IMG/VR virus record: IMGVR_UViG_3300037507_002357
Span: 1 to 31,891 of that record
DNA: 31,891 nucleotides
From: a virus
Strand: one strand, 5' to 3'
Under the pieces are notes generated by a model, which did no database searches, was not told the origin of the DNA, and saw only the letters and a program-made list of their open reading frames with translations. Below, in pieces: positions 20,725-30,700 of this stretch (positions are counted from its first letter, which is position 1; the number at the start of each line of letters is the position of its first letter). The translations under genes were made by a program, and so were the position numbers.

Positions 20725-23648
20725 TGCCCCGCGAGCTCCCCCGGAACCAGATCCGCCCTGCAGCGCAGCCGGTCGCCTTCTTCCTGCAGCCAGCCGGCCG
20801 TCAGGTCGCAGCGCCGGCCGGGCCGCTGGAGATCCCCAGGGCGCCCGGAATCGAGGTGATCCAGCAAGGGAGCGGCGGCAACGTCCAGGGCTACAACGCC
20901 TTCGAGCAGGTGGCACAGGCCCTGGCCCCGTTCAGCCAGCGGCTCACGGAGCTCGGTGCTTTCGGCATGGAGGCCTACGCCAGCGCCGAGGTGCAGCGGG
21001 GGATCAACGAAGCGATGCGGGCCAAGGCCCTACTCGACGAGCAGCAGCGGCAGTCGGGCAGAGAGTACGCGGCGGAGAACCGAAGGCTTGCGCAGTCGGA
21101 CCCCATCGGGGCCCTGATGATGGATTCGGTCAATCCGTTCCGCCAGTCGGGTCGCCAGCGAGCGCTGACCCAGCTGGCGGGGGCGGAGGTGAAGGGGGCC
21201 CAGATCAGCGCCTACCGCAACGCGCATGGCCTGCAGTCTCTGGCGCCCGGGGACCCCCGCTTGGCAGAGGTCAAGGCCGCTGCCGTTCAGGGGGTCCTCC
21301 AGAAGTATCGGGTCAACGAGGGCAGCCCCGGCTTTGCTCAGTTCGTGCTGCCTCAGGTCAATGAGGGCAGCGACCGCGTCACGGAGATGCACTGGCAGGA
21401 CCGCCAGGGCTACCTGAAAAGCACGATCCCCCGCTCGGCGGCGTCCGAGATGTTCGGCTTCTACGTGAAGACGCTGGAGGACAAGCAGGTCGAATATTTC
21501 ACGCCGGACGGGCAGCGAGTCGTGATCCCGTCGACTGACCCGCGGTTCGATGGGGCCCGCTCGGCTCGCATGGGGGCGATCCTCGACCGCCTGGTGGACG
21601 AGGCGGGCCTGCCTGGCGAGGCGACGGACATGAAGCGGCAGGCATTCGAGCGGCTGAAGGCGATCGCCGACGCGGACGGAAACGAGGAGCTCAAGCGATT
21701 GCTACTGGGGCTTCCCGTCGGTCCTCCCGACAGCAAGGGCTTTCGAGAGCCGGCCTTGACCTTCTTCTCGGTGGAGGCACTCGACAGCGAGCTGAAGTAC
21801 GGAGAGGTCTCCTATCGGCGGGCGCAGCGGGCACAGGAGGCACTGGCCGCCCAGTATCAAGACCAGCTCGTAGAGCTCACCTATGGGGTCCCCGACGGCG
21901 CGGAGCGGCTGCAGCGCATCGAGCGGCTGCGCGCCAGTGCGGAGTACCAGGGGCTCAGCCTGAACCAGAAGCTGGAGCTGGAGCAGAAGACCAGCACCAA
22001 CATCGACGCAGTGACTGCCCGCGGCCGATCGGCCGAGGGGGCTTCTGCCCTGCTGCTGGACATGGAGAGCCGCTACGGCTCCGCCTGGAACACGGCCGAG
22101 GCGGACGCCGAGTTCCAGCGGGCCCTGGCGAGCGCCCCCGAAAAGGATCGCCCCGAGCTGCGCCAGCGCTATGCCCAGGTCCGCCGGCGCAACAGCGAGC
22201 GCGAGGCGTCGCCCACCTCTAAGGAGGTCAGTGGCGTCATCGATCGGGCGATCAAGGCCAACCTGTTGGCCAACTACCCCCGCACCGTCACCGAGGCCGC
22301 CCTGCGGGGTGTCAGCGCCGAACAGGTGATGGCCGGGTGGGCCGATGCCAACGTGGCCGAGAGCGCCAGGCGGCAGTTCTCCGCCTTCCAGTCCCACGTC
22401 CGCAATCGCATCGCGGCGGCCGAGGCCCAGAAGGGCCGCCCCCTGACCGCGGCAGAGGCCACCGCCGAGGCATCCCAGGCCATCGGGGAGTACGGGCGGA
22501 GCAGACCCGAGGAGAAGCGCTACCTCTTTCCGGGCATTGACGGCCAGCCTGGCGCCGGCAGCCGCCAGCAGCCTCCGGCGCCTGCCCCCACCGGCGGCCA
22601 GCAGTCGAGGCCGGGCACCAGGCCATTCACCGGCAGGGTCTACCCCAGTGGGCAACTGGACAACATCCCTGATCGCCCTGGCCGGGTGAGCAGCTGGCGT
22701 TCCCAGCCGGTGCTCGACGCGGCGTCCGTGGTGCAGGAGGCGAACCGGATCATCGGCGGCGGGGCCCCCAGCGCGGCCCTGCGCCGCTTCGCGCGAGACG
22801 CCGGCACCACGCCTGGCGAGTTCCTCAATCGCCACCTCGACTACTACCGGGACAGTCTGGAGGTGCCGGCGGCCGACCGTCAGAAGCTGCTGAGAGACGG
22901 GCGCCAGTCCCAGGCCGTGCGGAACACGGCGGCGGCGGTGGCCACCAGCGGGGGGCTCCCCGGCCCCATCGGCAGGGCCGGAACCATGCTGATGGACCTG
23001 CTGATGGGCACCCGCCCGGCGGCGGCGGCGCAGCGCCAGCCGCAGCTGCGCTCGGCGGTTGGGCTGGCGGGCCCTGCTGGCGCGCAGCAGGTGGCGACGA
23101 GATCAGCGGCGCCGGCCGGGCCGCCGATTACCAGCCCGGTTCTCGATCGACTCGCCAGCGGGCGGCTGTACGCGCCCCCGAGGCCGGGCCTGTGCGTTAC
23201 CGCCGTCCTTGAGTCTATGCAGCTGAACGGGATCCCGAATCCCGCCGCCGCCGGCGGCGACTCCAGCAACCATCCCCGTGGCCTCGCGTCCCAACTGGTG
23301 CGCGATTTCGGCTGGCGCCCCCTCCCGGGCGTCGGCAGACCCAGGACTCTGAACAGCTCCTACGGATCCTTCACGGTCAACCAGCTCAGCCTGGGCGAGT
23401 ACCAGGCCGCAGTGGAGGCCGGCCGGGTACCCAGTGGGGCAATCGTGTTCCAGACCATGAAGGACTGGGACGGCGGCCACCCCAAGTCGACGGGCTTTGA
23501 TGCTGCCATCGCCCGAAACGGCGGCCGGAACCTATGGAACGGCCGGATGGCGGGCAGCGCGGTGTACGGCAGCGCCACTCGACAGGTGTTTGTCCTCGTC
23601 CCGGGCGATCCCAAGCCACGGGGCGGCTCCGTCAGCCGCAGGAGGTAA
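20724..23648 (+). CDS. Internal virion protein C, gp15-like, with C-terminal CHAP-like wall hydrolase
   Basis: The 974-residue protein (T7 gp15 is 747) has a largely helical body. Its DPIGALMMDSVNPFRQSGRQR and HWQDRQGYLKSTIPRSAASEM segments are typical of ejected core proteins in this phage group. About residues 600-810 are Pro/Gly/Ala-rich. The C-terminal 150 residues resemble a CHAP or NlpC/P60 cysteine peptidase: Cys824 in PGLCVTAVLESM, a VPSGAIVFQTM strand, and His919 in GGHPKSTGFDAAIARNGG. T7 places its lytic domain in gp16, so a wall-opening activity at the end of gp15 is a different arrangement. Assignment of the peptidase is by motif only. An AGGAGG at the gene end serves the next gene. 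Confidence 0.8.
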   Translation: MPRELPRNQIRPAAQPVAFFLQPAGRQVAAPAGPLEIPRAPGIEVIQQGSGGNVQGYNAFEQVAQALAPFSQRLTELGAFGMEAYASAEVQRGINEAMRAKALLDEQQRQSGREYAAENRRLAQSDPIGALMMDSVNPFRQSGRQRALTQLAGAEVKGAQISAYRNAHGLQSLAPGDPRLAEVKAAAVQGVLQKYRVNEGSPGFAQFVLPQVNEGSDRVTEMHWQDRQGYLKSTIPRSAASEMFGFYVKTLEDKQVEYFTPDGQRVVIPSTDPRFDGARSARMGAILDRLVDEAGLPGEATDMKRQAFERLKAIADADGNEELKRLLLGLPVGPPDSKGFREPALTFFSVEALDSELKYGEVSYRRAQRAQEALAAQYQDQLVELTYGVPDGAERLQRIERLRASAEYQGLSLNQKLELEQKTSTNIDAVTARGRSAEGASALLLDMESRYGSAWNTAEADAEFQRALASAPEKDRPELRQRYAQVRRRNSEREASPTSKEVSGVIDRAIKANLLANYPRTVTEAALRGVSAEQVMAGWADANVAESARRQFSAFQSHVRNRIAAAEAQKGRPLTAAEATAEASQAIGEYGRSRPEEKRYLFPGIDGQPGAGSRQQPPAPAPTGGQQSRPGTRPFTGRVYPSGQLDNIPDRPGRVSSWRSQPVLDAASVVQEANRIIGGGAPSAALRRFARDAGTTPGEFLNRHLDYYRDSLEVPAADRQKLLRDGRQSQAVRNTAAAVATSGGLPGPIGRAGTMLMDLLMGTRPAAAAQRQPQLRSAVGLAGPAGAQQVATRSAAPAGPPITSPVLDRLASGRLYAPPRPGLCVTAVLESMQLNGIPNPAAAGGDSSNHPRGLASQLVRDFGWRPLPGVGRPRTLNSSYGSFTVNQLSLGEYQAAVEAGRVPSGAIVFQTMKDWDGGHPKSTGFDAAIARNGGRNLWNGRMAGSAVYGSATRQVFVLVPGDPKPRGGSVSRRR

Positions 23649-23652
23649 CCCC

Positions 23653-26600
23653 ATGCCGATCAAGCTCACCGGCAACGGCCAGCCCGTTGTCCCCGACCAA
23701 CCCCAGCAGCGCTACACGGACAGCAACCGCCCGATCGGCTCGAAGGCCGTGTTTCGCGGGAGGAGCGTCGTGTGGGGTGGCCCTGAGTGGCGCTGGCAGT
23801 CGGCGGCGGCATTCGATCGGCTCAAGCGGACCGGGCGGCTCAACCGGTCGATCCTGTCCGATCCATTGGGAGTCATCGGTAACGAGCTTCGCTACATCGG
23901 CCGCCAGATGGCCGCCACCAACGCCAGGGCCGGCGACCGCCCGCAACTCCGGGGCTCGCTGCTCGATCGCTTCGGACAGGCGCTGGCCCGGCAAGGGCGC
24001 GACGCGGTTCGCACCATGGCCTCGCCGCTGCCGGCCGTCACGGCGCTGGCCAATCCACTGGGCCAGACCGGCCGGAACCTCAGCGCCGCGGTTGCCGTGG
24101 GGGCCGCCGAGAACGCCGCGAAGCTGGCCGTGGCCGCAGGCCAGGGCGTGCGCGGCCGCCGCGCCAACCCAGAAAGCAGCCGGGCAAGCGCCCTGATCGA
24201 AACCATCACCGAGGCGGGTTACCGGGCCATGGGGGCCACGCCGCCGGGCCAGCAGAACCAGTTCGAGCGGGGGCTGGATGCCACGGCTCGCAGCAGCACC
24301 ACGGCCGCGGTCGGCACCGCCGCCGCCATCCCCATGATTCCCGCCATCGGCAGCGGGGCCGGTGGGGCGGTGATCACCGGTGGCGCGAGGTGGGCGGTTG
24401 GGGAGCTGCTGAGCACGCTGGCGGACGACAACCGGGGCGGCAACCTGATGAACATCGGCGAGGCCGTCACCGGGCAACGCCTGCCGCTGGCGGTGGATGT
24501 GGGCCAGGACGACTGGCTCAGCAGCGCCTTCAAGAGCCTGCTGCCCAACGCCGCGCCGGGGGTGGCCCTGTCGGGCCTGGGGGAGGCGCTGGGGGGGTTC
24601 CGGAACACCAGGCGGTGGCTGTCTGGCCAGCGCACGATCGCAGAACGGACCGAGGCCCGGCAGCGGCTGGAGAAGGCCGGCATCGTCGAAACCGACCCGG
24701 CCACCGGCGCTTCCACGCTGCGAGAGGCGGAGGCCGATGCGCAGGAGCAGATCAACAGCTGGATCAACGCCGGCCGCGACCCATCCGAGGCACCTCCGCC
24801 CCCGGCGGAAGCCGGTGCCCGGAGTGAAGCCGGCGGGGCCGCGGCGCCGCCATCGCCCCCCGCCGAAGCCGGCGCCATGGAGGTTGACGGGCTGGACATC
24901 GCCCCCGGTGACTTCGTCTACGACCCGGCCCTGCCCGAAGCCGACGTGGTGCTGGGGCTGGTGCGCGACCTGGGCGACGCCGATCTGCAGCGGTTGGTGG
25001 CCGGGTCCGAGCCGGTGATCCCCCAGCTCAGCGAACTGCTCCAGGCGCGCGAGGCCGCGCCGGTCCGCACCGATCTGGAGCAAGGTCGCGTCATGGCGCC
25101 CTCCACCGCCGTGGCGGAACGGATAGGGCCCGACCGGCAGCCGCTCACCTACCAGCAGACGCTGGAGGGGATGAACCCGGATTTCCTCCGGAGCGTGGCT
25201 GCCCCAGAGAACAACGCCGACCTGGCGCGGCTGATCAGCGACTTCACCGGCCGCGACTGGGAAGAGTTCACCAGGGCCGACATCATCGAGGGCCTGGTCA
25301 GGTACCAGGAGGAAGAGGGTCTGTCGCTGCTGTCGCGCGACTGGGATCAGAACATGCGCCCGACCGCTGAAATCCAGGCCGACCCCCAGCGGTTCCAGTT
25401 CAAGGGCAACACCAACGAAGCCGGCGAGCAGATCGGCAACAGCCTGGCCGGCGTCGACCGCTGGGACGTGGTGGCCGAAGGCGTCATCGACGTGTGGACC
25501 GACCCAGCCAACGGGGTCACCTATGTGGTCAACGGCCACAACCGCCTGGCCAGAGGGCGCCAGCTGGGGATCCCCACCCTGCCGACCCGCGAGCTCCAGG
25601 CCGCCGCCGCCGGCGAGGCCCGGGCCCTGGGCGCCCTGGCGAACATCAAGGAGGGCCGGGGCACGGTGTTCGACGCCGCCAAGTTCATTCGGGAGTCAGG
25701 GATCACGACTCCGGACCAGCTGCAGCGGATGGGCGCCCCGATGAAGGACGGGCACGCCGCCCGCGGCCTGGCCCTGGCTCAGCTGCCCGACGACCTGTTC
25801 CAGGCTGCGATCGAGGGACGTTTGTCGGTCGGCAAGGCCGCGGCGCTAGGGGGCAGCGGGTTGGACGAGCAGGGGATGCGGGCGGCATTCAAGTCCCTGG
25901 GCGGCCGCGACATGAGCGACGCCAAGTTCGCCGAGATCGTCGAGCAGGTTCGGAACACCCCGCGGGTGGTGGTCGACGACGGCCAGGGCAGGCTGCCGTG
26001 GCTCGACGAGGAGCCCCTTCTGCTGATGGAGCAGAAGGCCGATCTGGTGGTGAAAATCAGGAGCGACCTCCTGAAGGACAAGCGGTTTTTCGGCACTGCC
26101 GCTCGCGGCGCCGATCGGCTGGAGCAAGCCGGCAACAGGATCAACGTGGAAGGCAACAAGGCGATCGCCGCCGACGCCGAACAGGTGCTCAGCATGTTCG
26201 ACCGGCTGAAGTACGCCCCGGGCCCGGTGAGCGACCTATTGAATGACGGCGCCCGCCAGATCGCCGAGGGCGCGAAGGCCAAGGTCGTCGCCGACAGGAT
26301 CCGCGACCAGGTGGCCGAGGCGGTGCGGGTGAGCCTGGAGGACCAGGGGCTGCCGATGCAGCGGCCGGCGGGGGCCGCGGCGGCCGACCCTGCTGCCCTG
26401 CCCGCCCTCACCCCCGAGCAGCGGGATGCCCTGCAGCTCGACGTGGTGCGCAAGGCGGTGAACGGCGCCGAGGTGCGCCCGCCCGAATCTCCCCTGCCGG
26501 CGTTGCCCGATGGGCCCGCCGTGCGGCTCGACGTGGCCGGGGCCGAGCTGGGCGGGAACCGGGGCCGGCCGCAGCCGGGCACCAAGGCCGCGCAGGCGAT

Positions 26601-27744
26601 GGCCGACGAGCTGCGCTTGGCCGCTGAGTTCCACGAGCGGGACGCCGAGATGCGGGCGATCACCGAGGAGGGCCTGCGGGACGCGGTGGGCTACGAGCTG
26701 AAGACCTTCGAGGAGAAGAAGGCCCTGGGGATGGCGGATGGGTACGACGTTTCTAGTGTTTCACAGGGTTGGGATTCATTTGACACTGGCGGCAAATCCG
26801 ACCTTGAAATAGCCCAAGACATGATAAAAGTTGAACACCTTATCAGAAAGGTTGCTGGTGACGATGTAGCAGTCAGGTTTCACGACGAGTACATTGAAAC
26901 GGTCACCGCCAAGGCGTGGGGCGGCGACGGCATTAAAACGAGCACACAGGCAGGCGTCTACCGATTCCTGGAAGACCTAGTACAGGTCAACGGCTTCAGC
27001 GCGGCGTCCTCGACTGATTTAATAGAAACAGGGTTTCACGAGTCTTTTCACCGCATCCAGTTTATGGCCTTGGGCAGTCAGGACATGAAGGCACTCGACG
27101 GCGTCTTTGCTAGGCTTAAGGCTGACCTTGGAGCAAGAGTAGACGGCATCGCTTACCTGGAGTCGCAAGCAATCGCCTTTCAACGCTATGCAAGAGCACG
27201 CTTCCTTGGACAAGACCCCATCGCCGCGCTTGTCGGAGCCGACCTGCGCCAGCTCGGTAGACTCCCGACCAGGCTGGAAAAAGCGGCTACAAGCATTATT
27301 AGAGCCTTCGACAAGGTTGCAGATTTTATCGAAAGGGTTGTCAACGTTATTCAGGGCAATGGGCCTACCTCTATCAAGAGAATCTTCAAGCGAGCATACG
27401 AAGGTTCTTTGAGAAACGGTCTGCCCGAAGACGTTGCGTACGACCCAGACCGGCTGGGACAACTTGTCGCATGGCAAAAGGAAACCGCCACCGGAGCCCC
27501 AGTAGGCAACAGCGGCGCCACAGGTCTCAAGGGACAGGCAGATTCGGCGCTGGGTGATGGCATGGTCAACTCCAATCTGCTTCCTGCTCCAGTCCGCCCT
27601 GAGCCCATGCGGCTGGCCGATGGCGAAGAGCCTGCGGCCAAACCGCGCACCGAAAAGGCTGACATCGAAGCCCGACGCCAGATCGAAGCCAACAACCAGC
27701 GGATGGACGACATCCGCCGCCAAGCTCAACAGGAGGGCTGCTGA
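23653..27744 (+). CDS. Large ejected polyvalent protein with ParB-like and zinc metallopeptidase domains
   Basis: The 1363-residue protein starts at ATG 23653, preceded by AGGAGG; the frame further upstream is a shadow. A hydrophobic Ala/Gly stretch lies at about 215-240, and Pro-rich linkers at about 375-415. Around 600-720 there is a ParB/sulfiredoxin-like domain: VIDVWTDP then YVVNGHNRLARGRQLGIPTLP with Gly628, His629 and Arg631, the ParB box. Near 1125-1180 there is a zinc peptidase: GFHESFHRIQ with His1129, Glu1130 and His1133 (HExxH), and YLESQAIAF with Glu1170 as probable third ligand. Such combinations are known from polyvalent proteins that phages inject. The DNA from about 26740 to 27480 has much lower GC than the rest of the gene, so the peptidase was probably acquired. 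It ends just before AGGAGG for the next gene. Confidence 0.8.
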   Translation: MPIKLTGNGQPVVPDQPQQRYTDSNRPIGSKAVFRGRSVVWGGPEWRWQSAAAFDRLKRTGRLNRSILSDPLGVIGNELRYIGRQMAATNARAGDRPQLRGSLLDRFGQALARQGRDAVRTMASPLPAVTALANPLGQTGRNLSAAVAVGAAENAAKLAVAAGQGVRGRRANPESSRASALIETITEAGYRAMGATPPGQQNQFERGLDATARSSTTAAVGTAAAIPMIPAIGSGAGGAVITGGARWAVGELLSTLADDNRGGNLMNIGEAVTGQRLPLAVDVGQDDWLSSAFKSLLPNAAPGVALSGLGEALGGFRNTRRWLSGQRTIAERTEARQRLEKAGIVETDPATGASTLREAEADAQEQINSWINAGRDPSEAPPPPAEAGARSEAGGAAAPPSPPAEAGAMEVDGLDIAPGDFVYDPALPEADVVLGLVRDLGDADLQRLVAGSEPVIPQLSELLQAREAAPVRTDLEQGRVMAPSTAVAERIGPDRQPLTYQQTLEGMNPDFLRSVAAPENNADLARLISDFTGRDWEEFTRADIIEGLVRYQEEEGLSLLSRDWDQNMRPTAEIQADPQRFQFKGNTNEAGEQIGNSLAGVDRWDVVAEGVIDVWTDPANGVTYVVNGHNRLARGRQLGIPTLPTRELQAAAAGEARALGALANIKEGRGTVFDAAKFIRESGITTPDQLQRMGAPMKDGHAARGLALAQLPDDLFQAAIEGRLSVGKAAALGGSGLDEQGMRAAFKSLGGRDMSDAKFAEIVEQVRNTPRVVVDDGQGRLPWLDEEPLLLMEQKADLVVKIRSDLLKDKRFFGTAARGADRLEQAGNRINVEGNKAIAADAEQVLSMFDRLKYAPGPVSDLLNDGARQIAEGAKAKVVADRIRDQVAEAVRVSLEDQGLPMQRPAGAAAADPAALPALTPEQRDALQLDVVRKAVNGAEVRPPESPLPALPDGPAVRLDVAGAELGGNRGRPQPGTKAAQAMADELRLAAEFHERDAEMRAITEEGLRDAVGYELKTFEEKKALGMADGYDVSSVSQGWDSFDTGGKSDLEIAQDMIKVEHLIRKVAGDDVAVRFHDEYIETVTAKAWGGDGIKTSTQAGVYRFLEDLVQVNGFSAASSTDLIETGFHESFHRIQFMALGSQDMKALDGVFARLKADLGARVDGIAYLESQAIAFQRYARARFLGQDPIAALVGADLRQLGRLPTRLEKAATSIIRAFDKVADFIERVVNVIQGNGPTSIKRIFKRAYEGSLRNGLPEDVAYDPDRLGQLVAWQKETATGAPVGNSGATGLKGQADSALGDGMVNSNLLPAPVRPEPMRLADGEEPAAKPRTEKADIEARRQIEANNQRMDDIRRQAQQEGC

Positions 27745-27746
27745 CC

Positions 27747-30700
27747 ATGGCCAACAACTGCGACGACTATCAGTCACAGATTCTCAAGCTGCAGGAAGAT
27801 AACGCCAGGCTCCAGGCGGAGCTGGGCGAGTCCGAGCGCGCGCGCAAGGCCGGCGAGGCATTCCTGCGCACCGAGGTCAAGCGCCAGTGGGTGATCCCGA
27901 TGCGGGACGGCACCAGCCGCAGCATCACCGACGCGGACGTGAACGGGGCCTACTTCGATTTCGCCAGCCGCATGCAATCGGCCGAGATCGACAGGATGGT
28001 CGACCGGGGCCTTGGCAACCGCTCCAAGCCTGTGGGCGCCGAGGGCCGGTTCGTCAACTACCGGATGCTCGTGGACAACGCGAACATCCAGGACGCGGAG
28101 GACTGGGCCAAGCTCACCGAGGCCCTGGTCGGAACCTGGGAGCGAACCGCTCCGGAGGACTTCGCGTTCGTCACGGACATCTATGGGCGGGAGCGGCTGC
28201 TGCGCTCCGTCGCCGACGCCTACCGGGAGTTCACCGACGCCGACACCATCGCCACCGCCATGGCGAACAACGCCGTGGGCTTCATGAACCTCGCCGAGAA
28301 GATGACGCGCTTGCGGTTCATCTCCGACATGGCCAAGCGGAGCTACCTCGACACCCTCGACCAGGTCGCTCAGTTCATGGGCGCCACTGCAGCGCCGGTG
28401 CCAGACGGGCTGCGTCGGCGGATCTTCAGCAGCTACAAGCTGGCGTTGATGGCCGAGCGCCACGTCTCCGCCGCCAAGCGGAACACCGGCCAGGCGCTGC
28501 GAAGCCTGCAGGAGGACTTCGACGCGCCACGGCACTTCCAGGTCGACATGGCCGAAGCGCAGCAGACCCTGGGGGCCAGCGCCAGGGAGGTCGCCGCCGA
28601 CGAGCACTTTGGCCGGGTGATGGCGGCCATCGACAACAGGGACGCCGAGCAGATCAACCAGCTCAAGATCGCGGCCGTTGTTGACTCAATCGACCCCCAG
28701 GCCAGGCTGGATAAGGGGTGGGCCAACACTCACATGCGATTCGGCAACGCCCTGGTGAAGGACAGCCAGCTGTCCAACCTGGGCTCGCTGGTGCGCGCGA
28801 ACTTCATGGGGACCTGGCTGGCGAACACCCACGGGTTCGTCCATCAGGCGTTCGAGAACATCGGGACCCTGACCCCCTATGGCACACGGTTCAGCCGGGA
28901 GGCCTTCGGGGAGGGGCTCCGGGTGGCCTGGGAGAGCGCGGCCTACTCCCACGACTCGGTCCGACGCGCCTGGCGCGAGCTGGCCAGTGATGCGTTCTTC
29001 CGTGGTGACGCCCCCATGAGCGGGGCCGTGGACACCTACGGGCCCCGCGCCGGCAACAACGACAAGCTGTTGGCCCAGGTGAAAGGGATCCTGGAGATGC
29101 CCTACCCCCCGGGCGGCCCCCTTGACCCCCGTTGGTGGGCCATGAATGTCCACAAGATCCAGGCCGCGGTGCGGATGTTCGCCTACCACTCGACTGGCGG
29201 GAACCCTGCGGTGCTGATCCCAGCATTCCGAGCGATGGGCGCCACGGACACGGTGTTGGGCTACGACGCCTTCGTGTTCAAGCTCAAGAACGACCTCGAG
29301 ATCCGGTCCCGGCGCGACGGGGTGCAGCTGGGCCTGCTCACGCCGCGTGACCGTGAGGAATGGGTCGAGAAGCAGCTGGAGAACGCCTTCTACAGCGCAG
29401 CGCCCAGCGAGGAGAACATCCTGGCGTTCCGCCGCCAGCACAGCCTCAAGGGCTCCGACATTACCGACGACGAGATCGCGGCGATCATCACCGCCGACCG
29501 GGTCAAGGAGACCTACGGCTACCCCACGATGGACTCCCCGGAAGCCGAGGGGGCGATGCGGTATTCGCTGGCGAACCGCATGCAGTCCGCGCCGGAAGGT
29601 GGGCTGCCGGAGGCGATCGACTCGGCGATGATGGGGGCCAGGCGGCACTGGGCCATCGATTCGCTGGTGCCGTACTGGCGGGCGCCGTTCAACCAGTTCC
29701 TGTTCGACGCCAGGCTGAGCTTCGGGCCGCTGTCGGAAACGGTCCAGGTGATCTTCGGCAAGAACCCAACCCCCGAGCAGATCGCCAAGGTGCAGGCGGG
29801 CTGGGTCACCACCGGCGGCCTGCTCGGCCTCTTCGCCGGCCTCGACATGATGGGCCTGATCGAAGGGAACGGGCCGGTCGAGCCCAACGCCAGACGCGCC
29901 TGGCTGCTGGAGGGTAACAAGCCCAACAGCTTGGCCGGGGTGCCGTACCTGGGGGGTCTCCCGATTCTCAACACCTTGTTTCTGTGGAAGGACATCAGGG
30001 AAACGATCATCACCGGCTCCTACAGCAGCTTCGATCAGTACCAGTGGTTCTGGGGGGTGGCGCAGGTGCTCACCAGCCAGCTGGTGCGCCAGACGGGTTT
30101 CGGGCAGCTGCAGAGACTGGTGGACGCCATGCTCGACCCAGAGGATCAGATGCCCAAGCTGGTGCAGTGGCTGGGCCAGGGCCAGCTGCCCGGCAGCGGC
30201 ATCATGCGAGACGTTCAGCGCCTCACCGGCGGCGGCCCGGGCGACTTCTACCGGGACGCACTGCCCAACGCGAAAGAGCGGGACCTGCTGGGCGAAGACG
30301 ACCCGGTGGCCATGCTCGAGCGGAACCTGCGGAACGTGGCCTACGGCACCATCCCGTTGCTTGGCCTCGCCGGCGGCGCCCCGCGCAAAGAGAACGACTT
30401 CCTTGGCTCCCCGTTGCAGCTGGAGTTCGGCGCCGACTGGGAGGAGGCCATGAAAACCAGATTCCATCCAAGGATCTGGCCCCGTGCCTACCAGCGGGTC
30501 TACGCCGAGCTGGACACCCAGGGTCGCCTGTCCCTGCCCCGGCCACTGCTGACGCGCCAGCTGGAGGGGGTGTCGATGAGCGACGAGCTCCAGAAGCTCT
30601 ACAACGACACCTACGGATCCGTGCGCGGCTCGGTCCCGCTGGAGGCCCGCATGGCGATTGCAGGGCAGAAGGTTGCCGTCGCCTTCCCCCTCCAGATAGA

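Noticed and set aside
23632-25539. A 635-codon minus-strand open frame
   Set aside because: It is antisense to the polyvalent protein gene and lacks any family motif.
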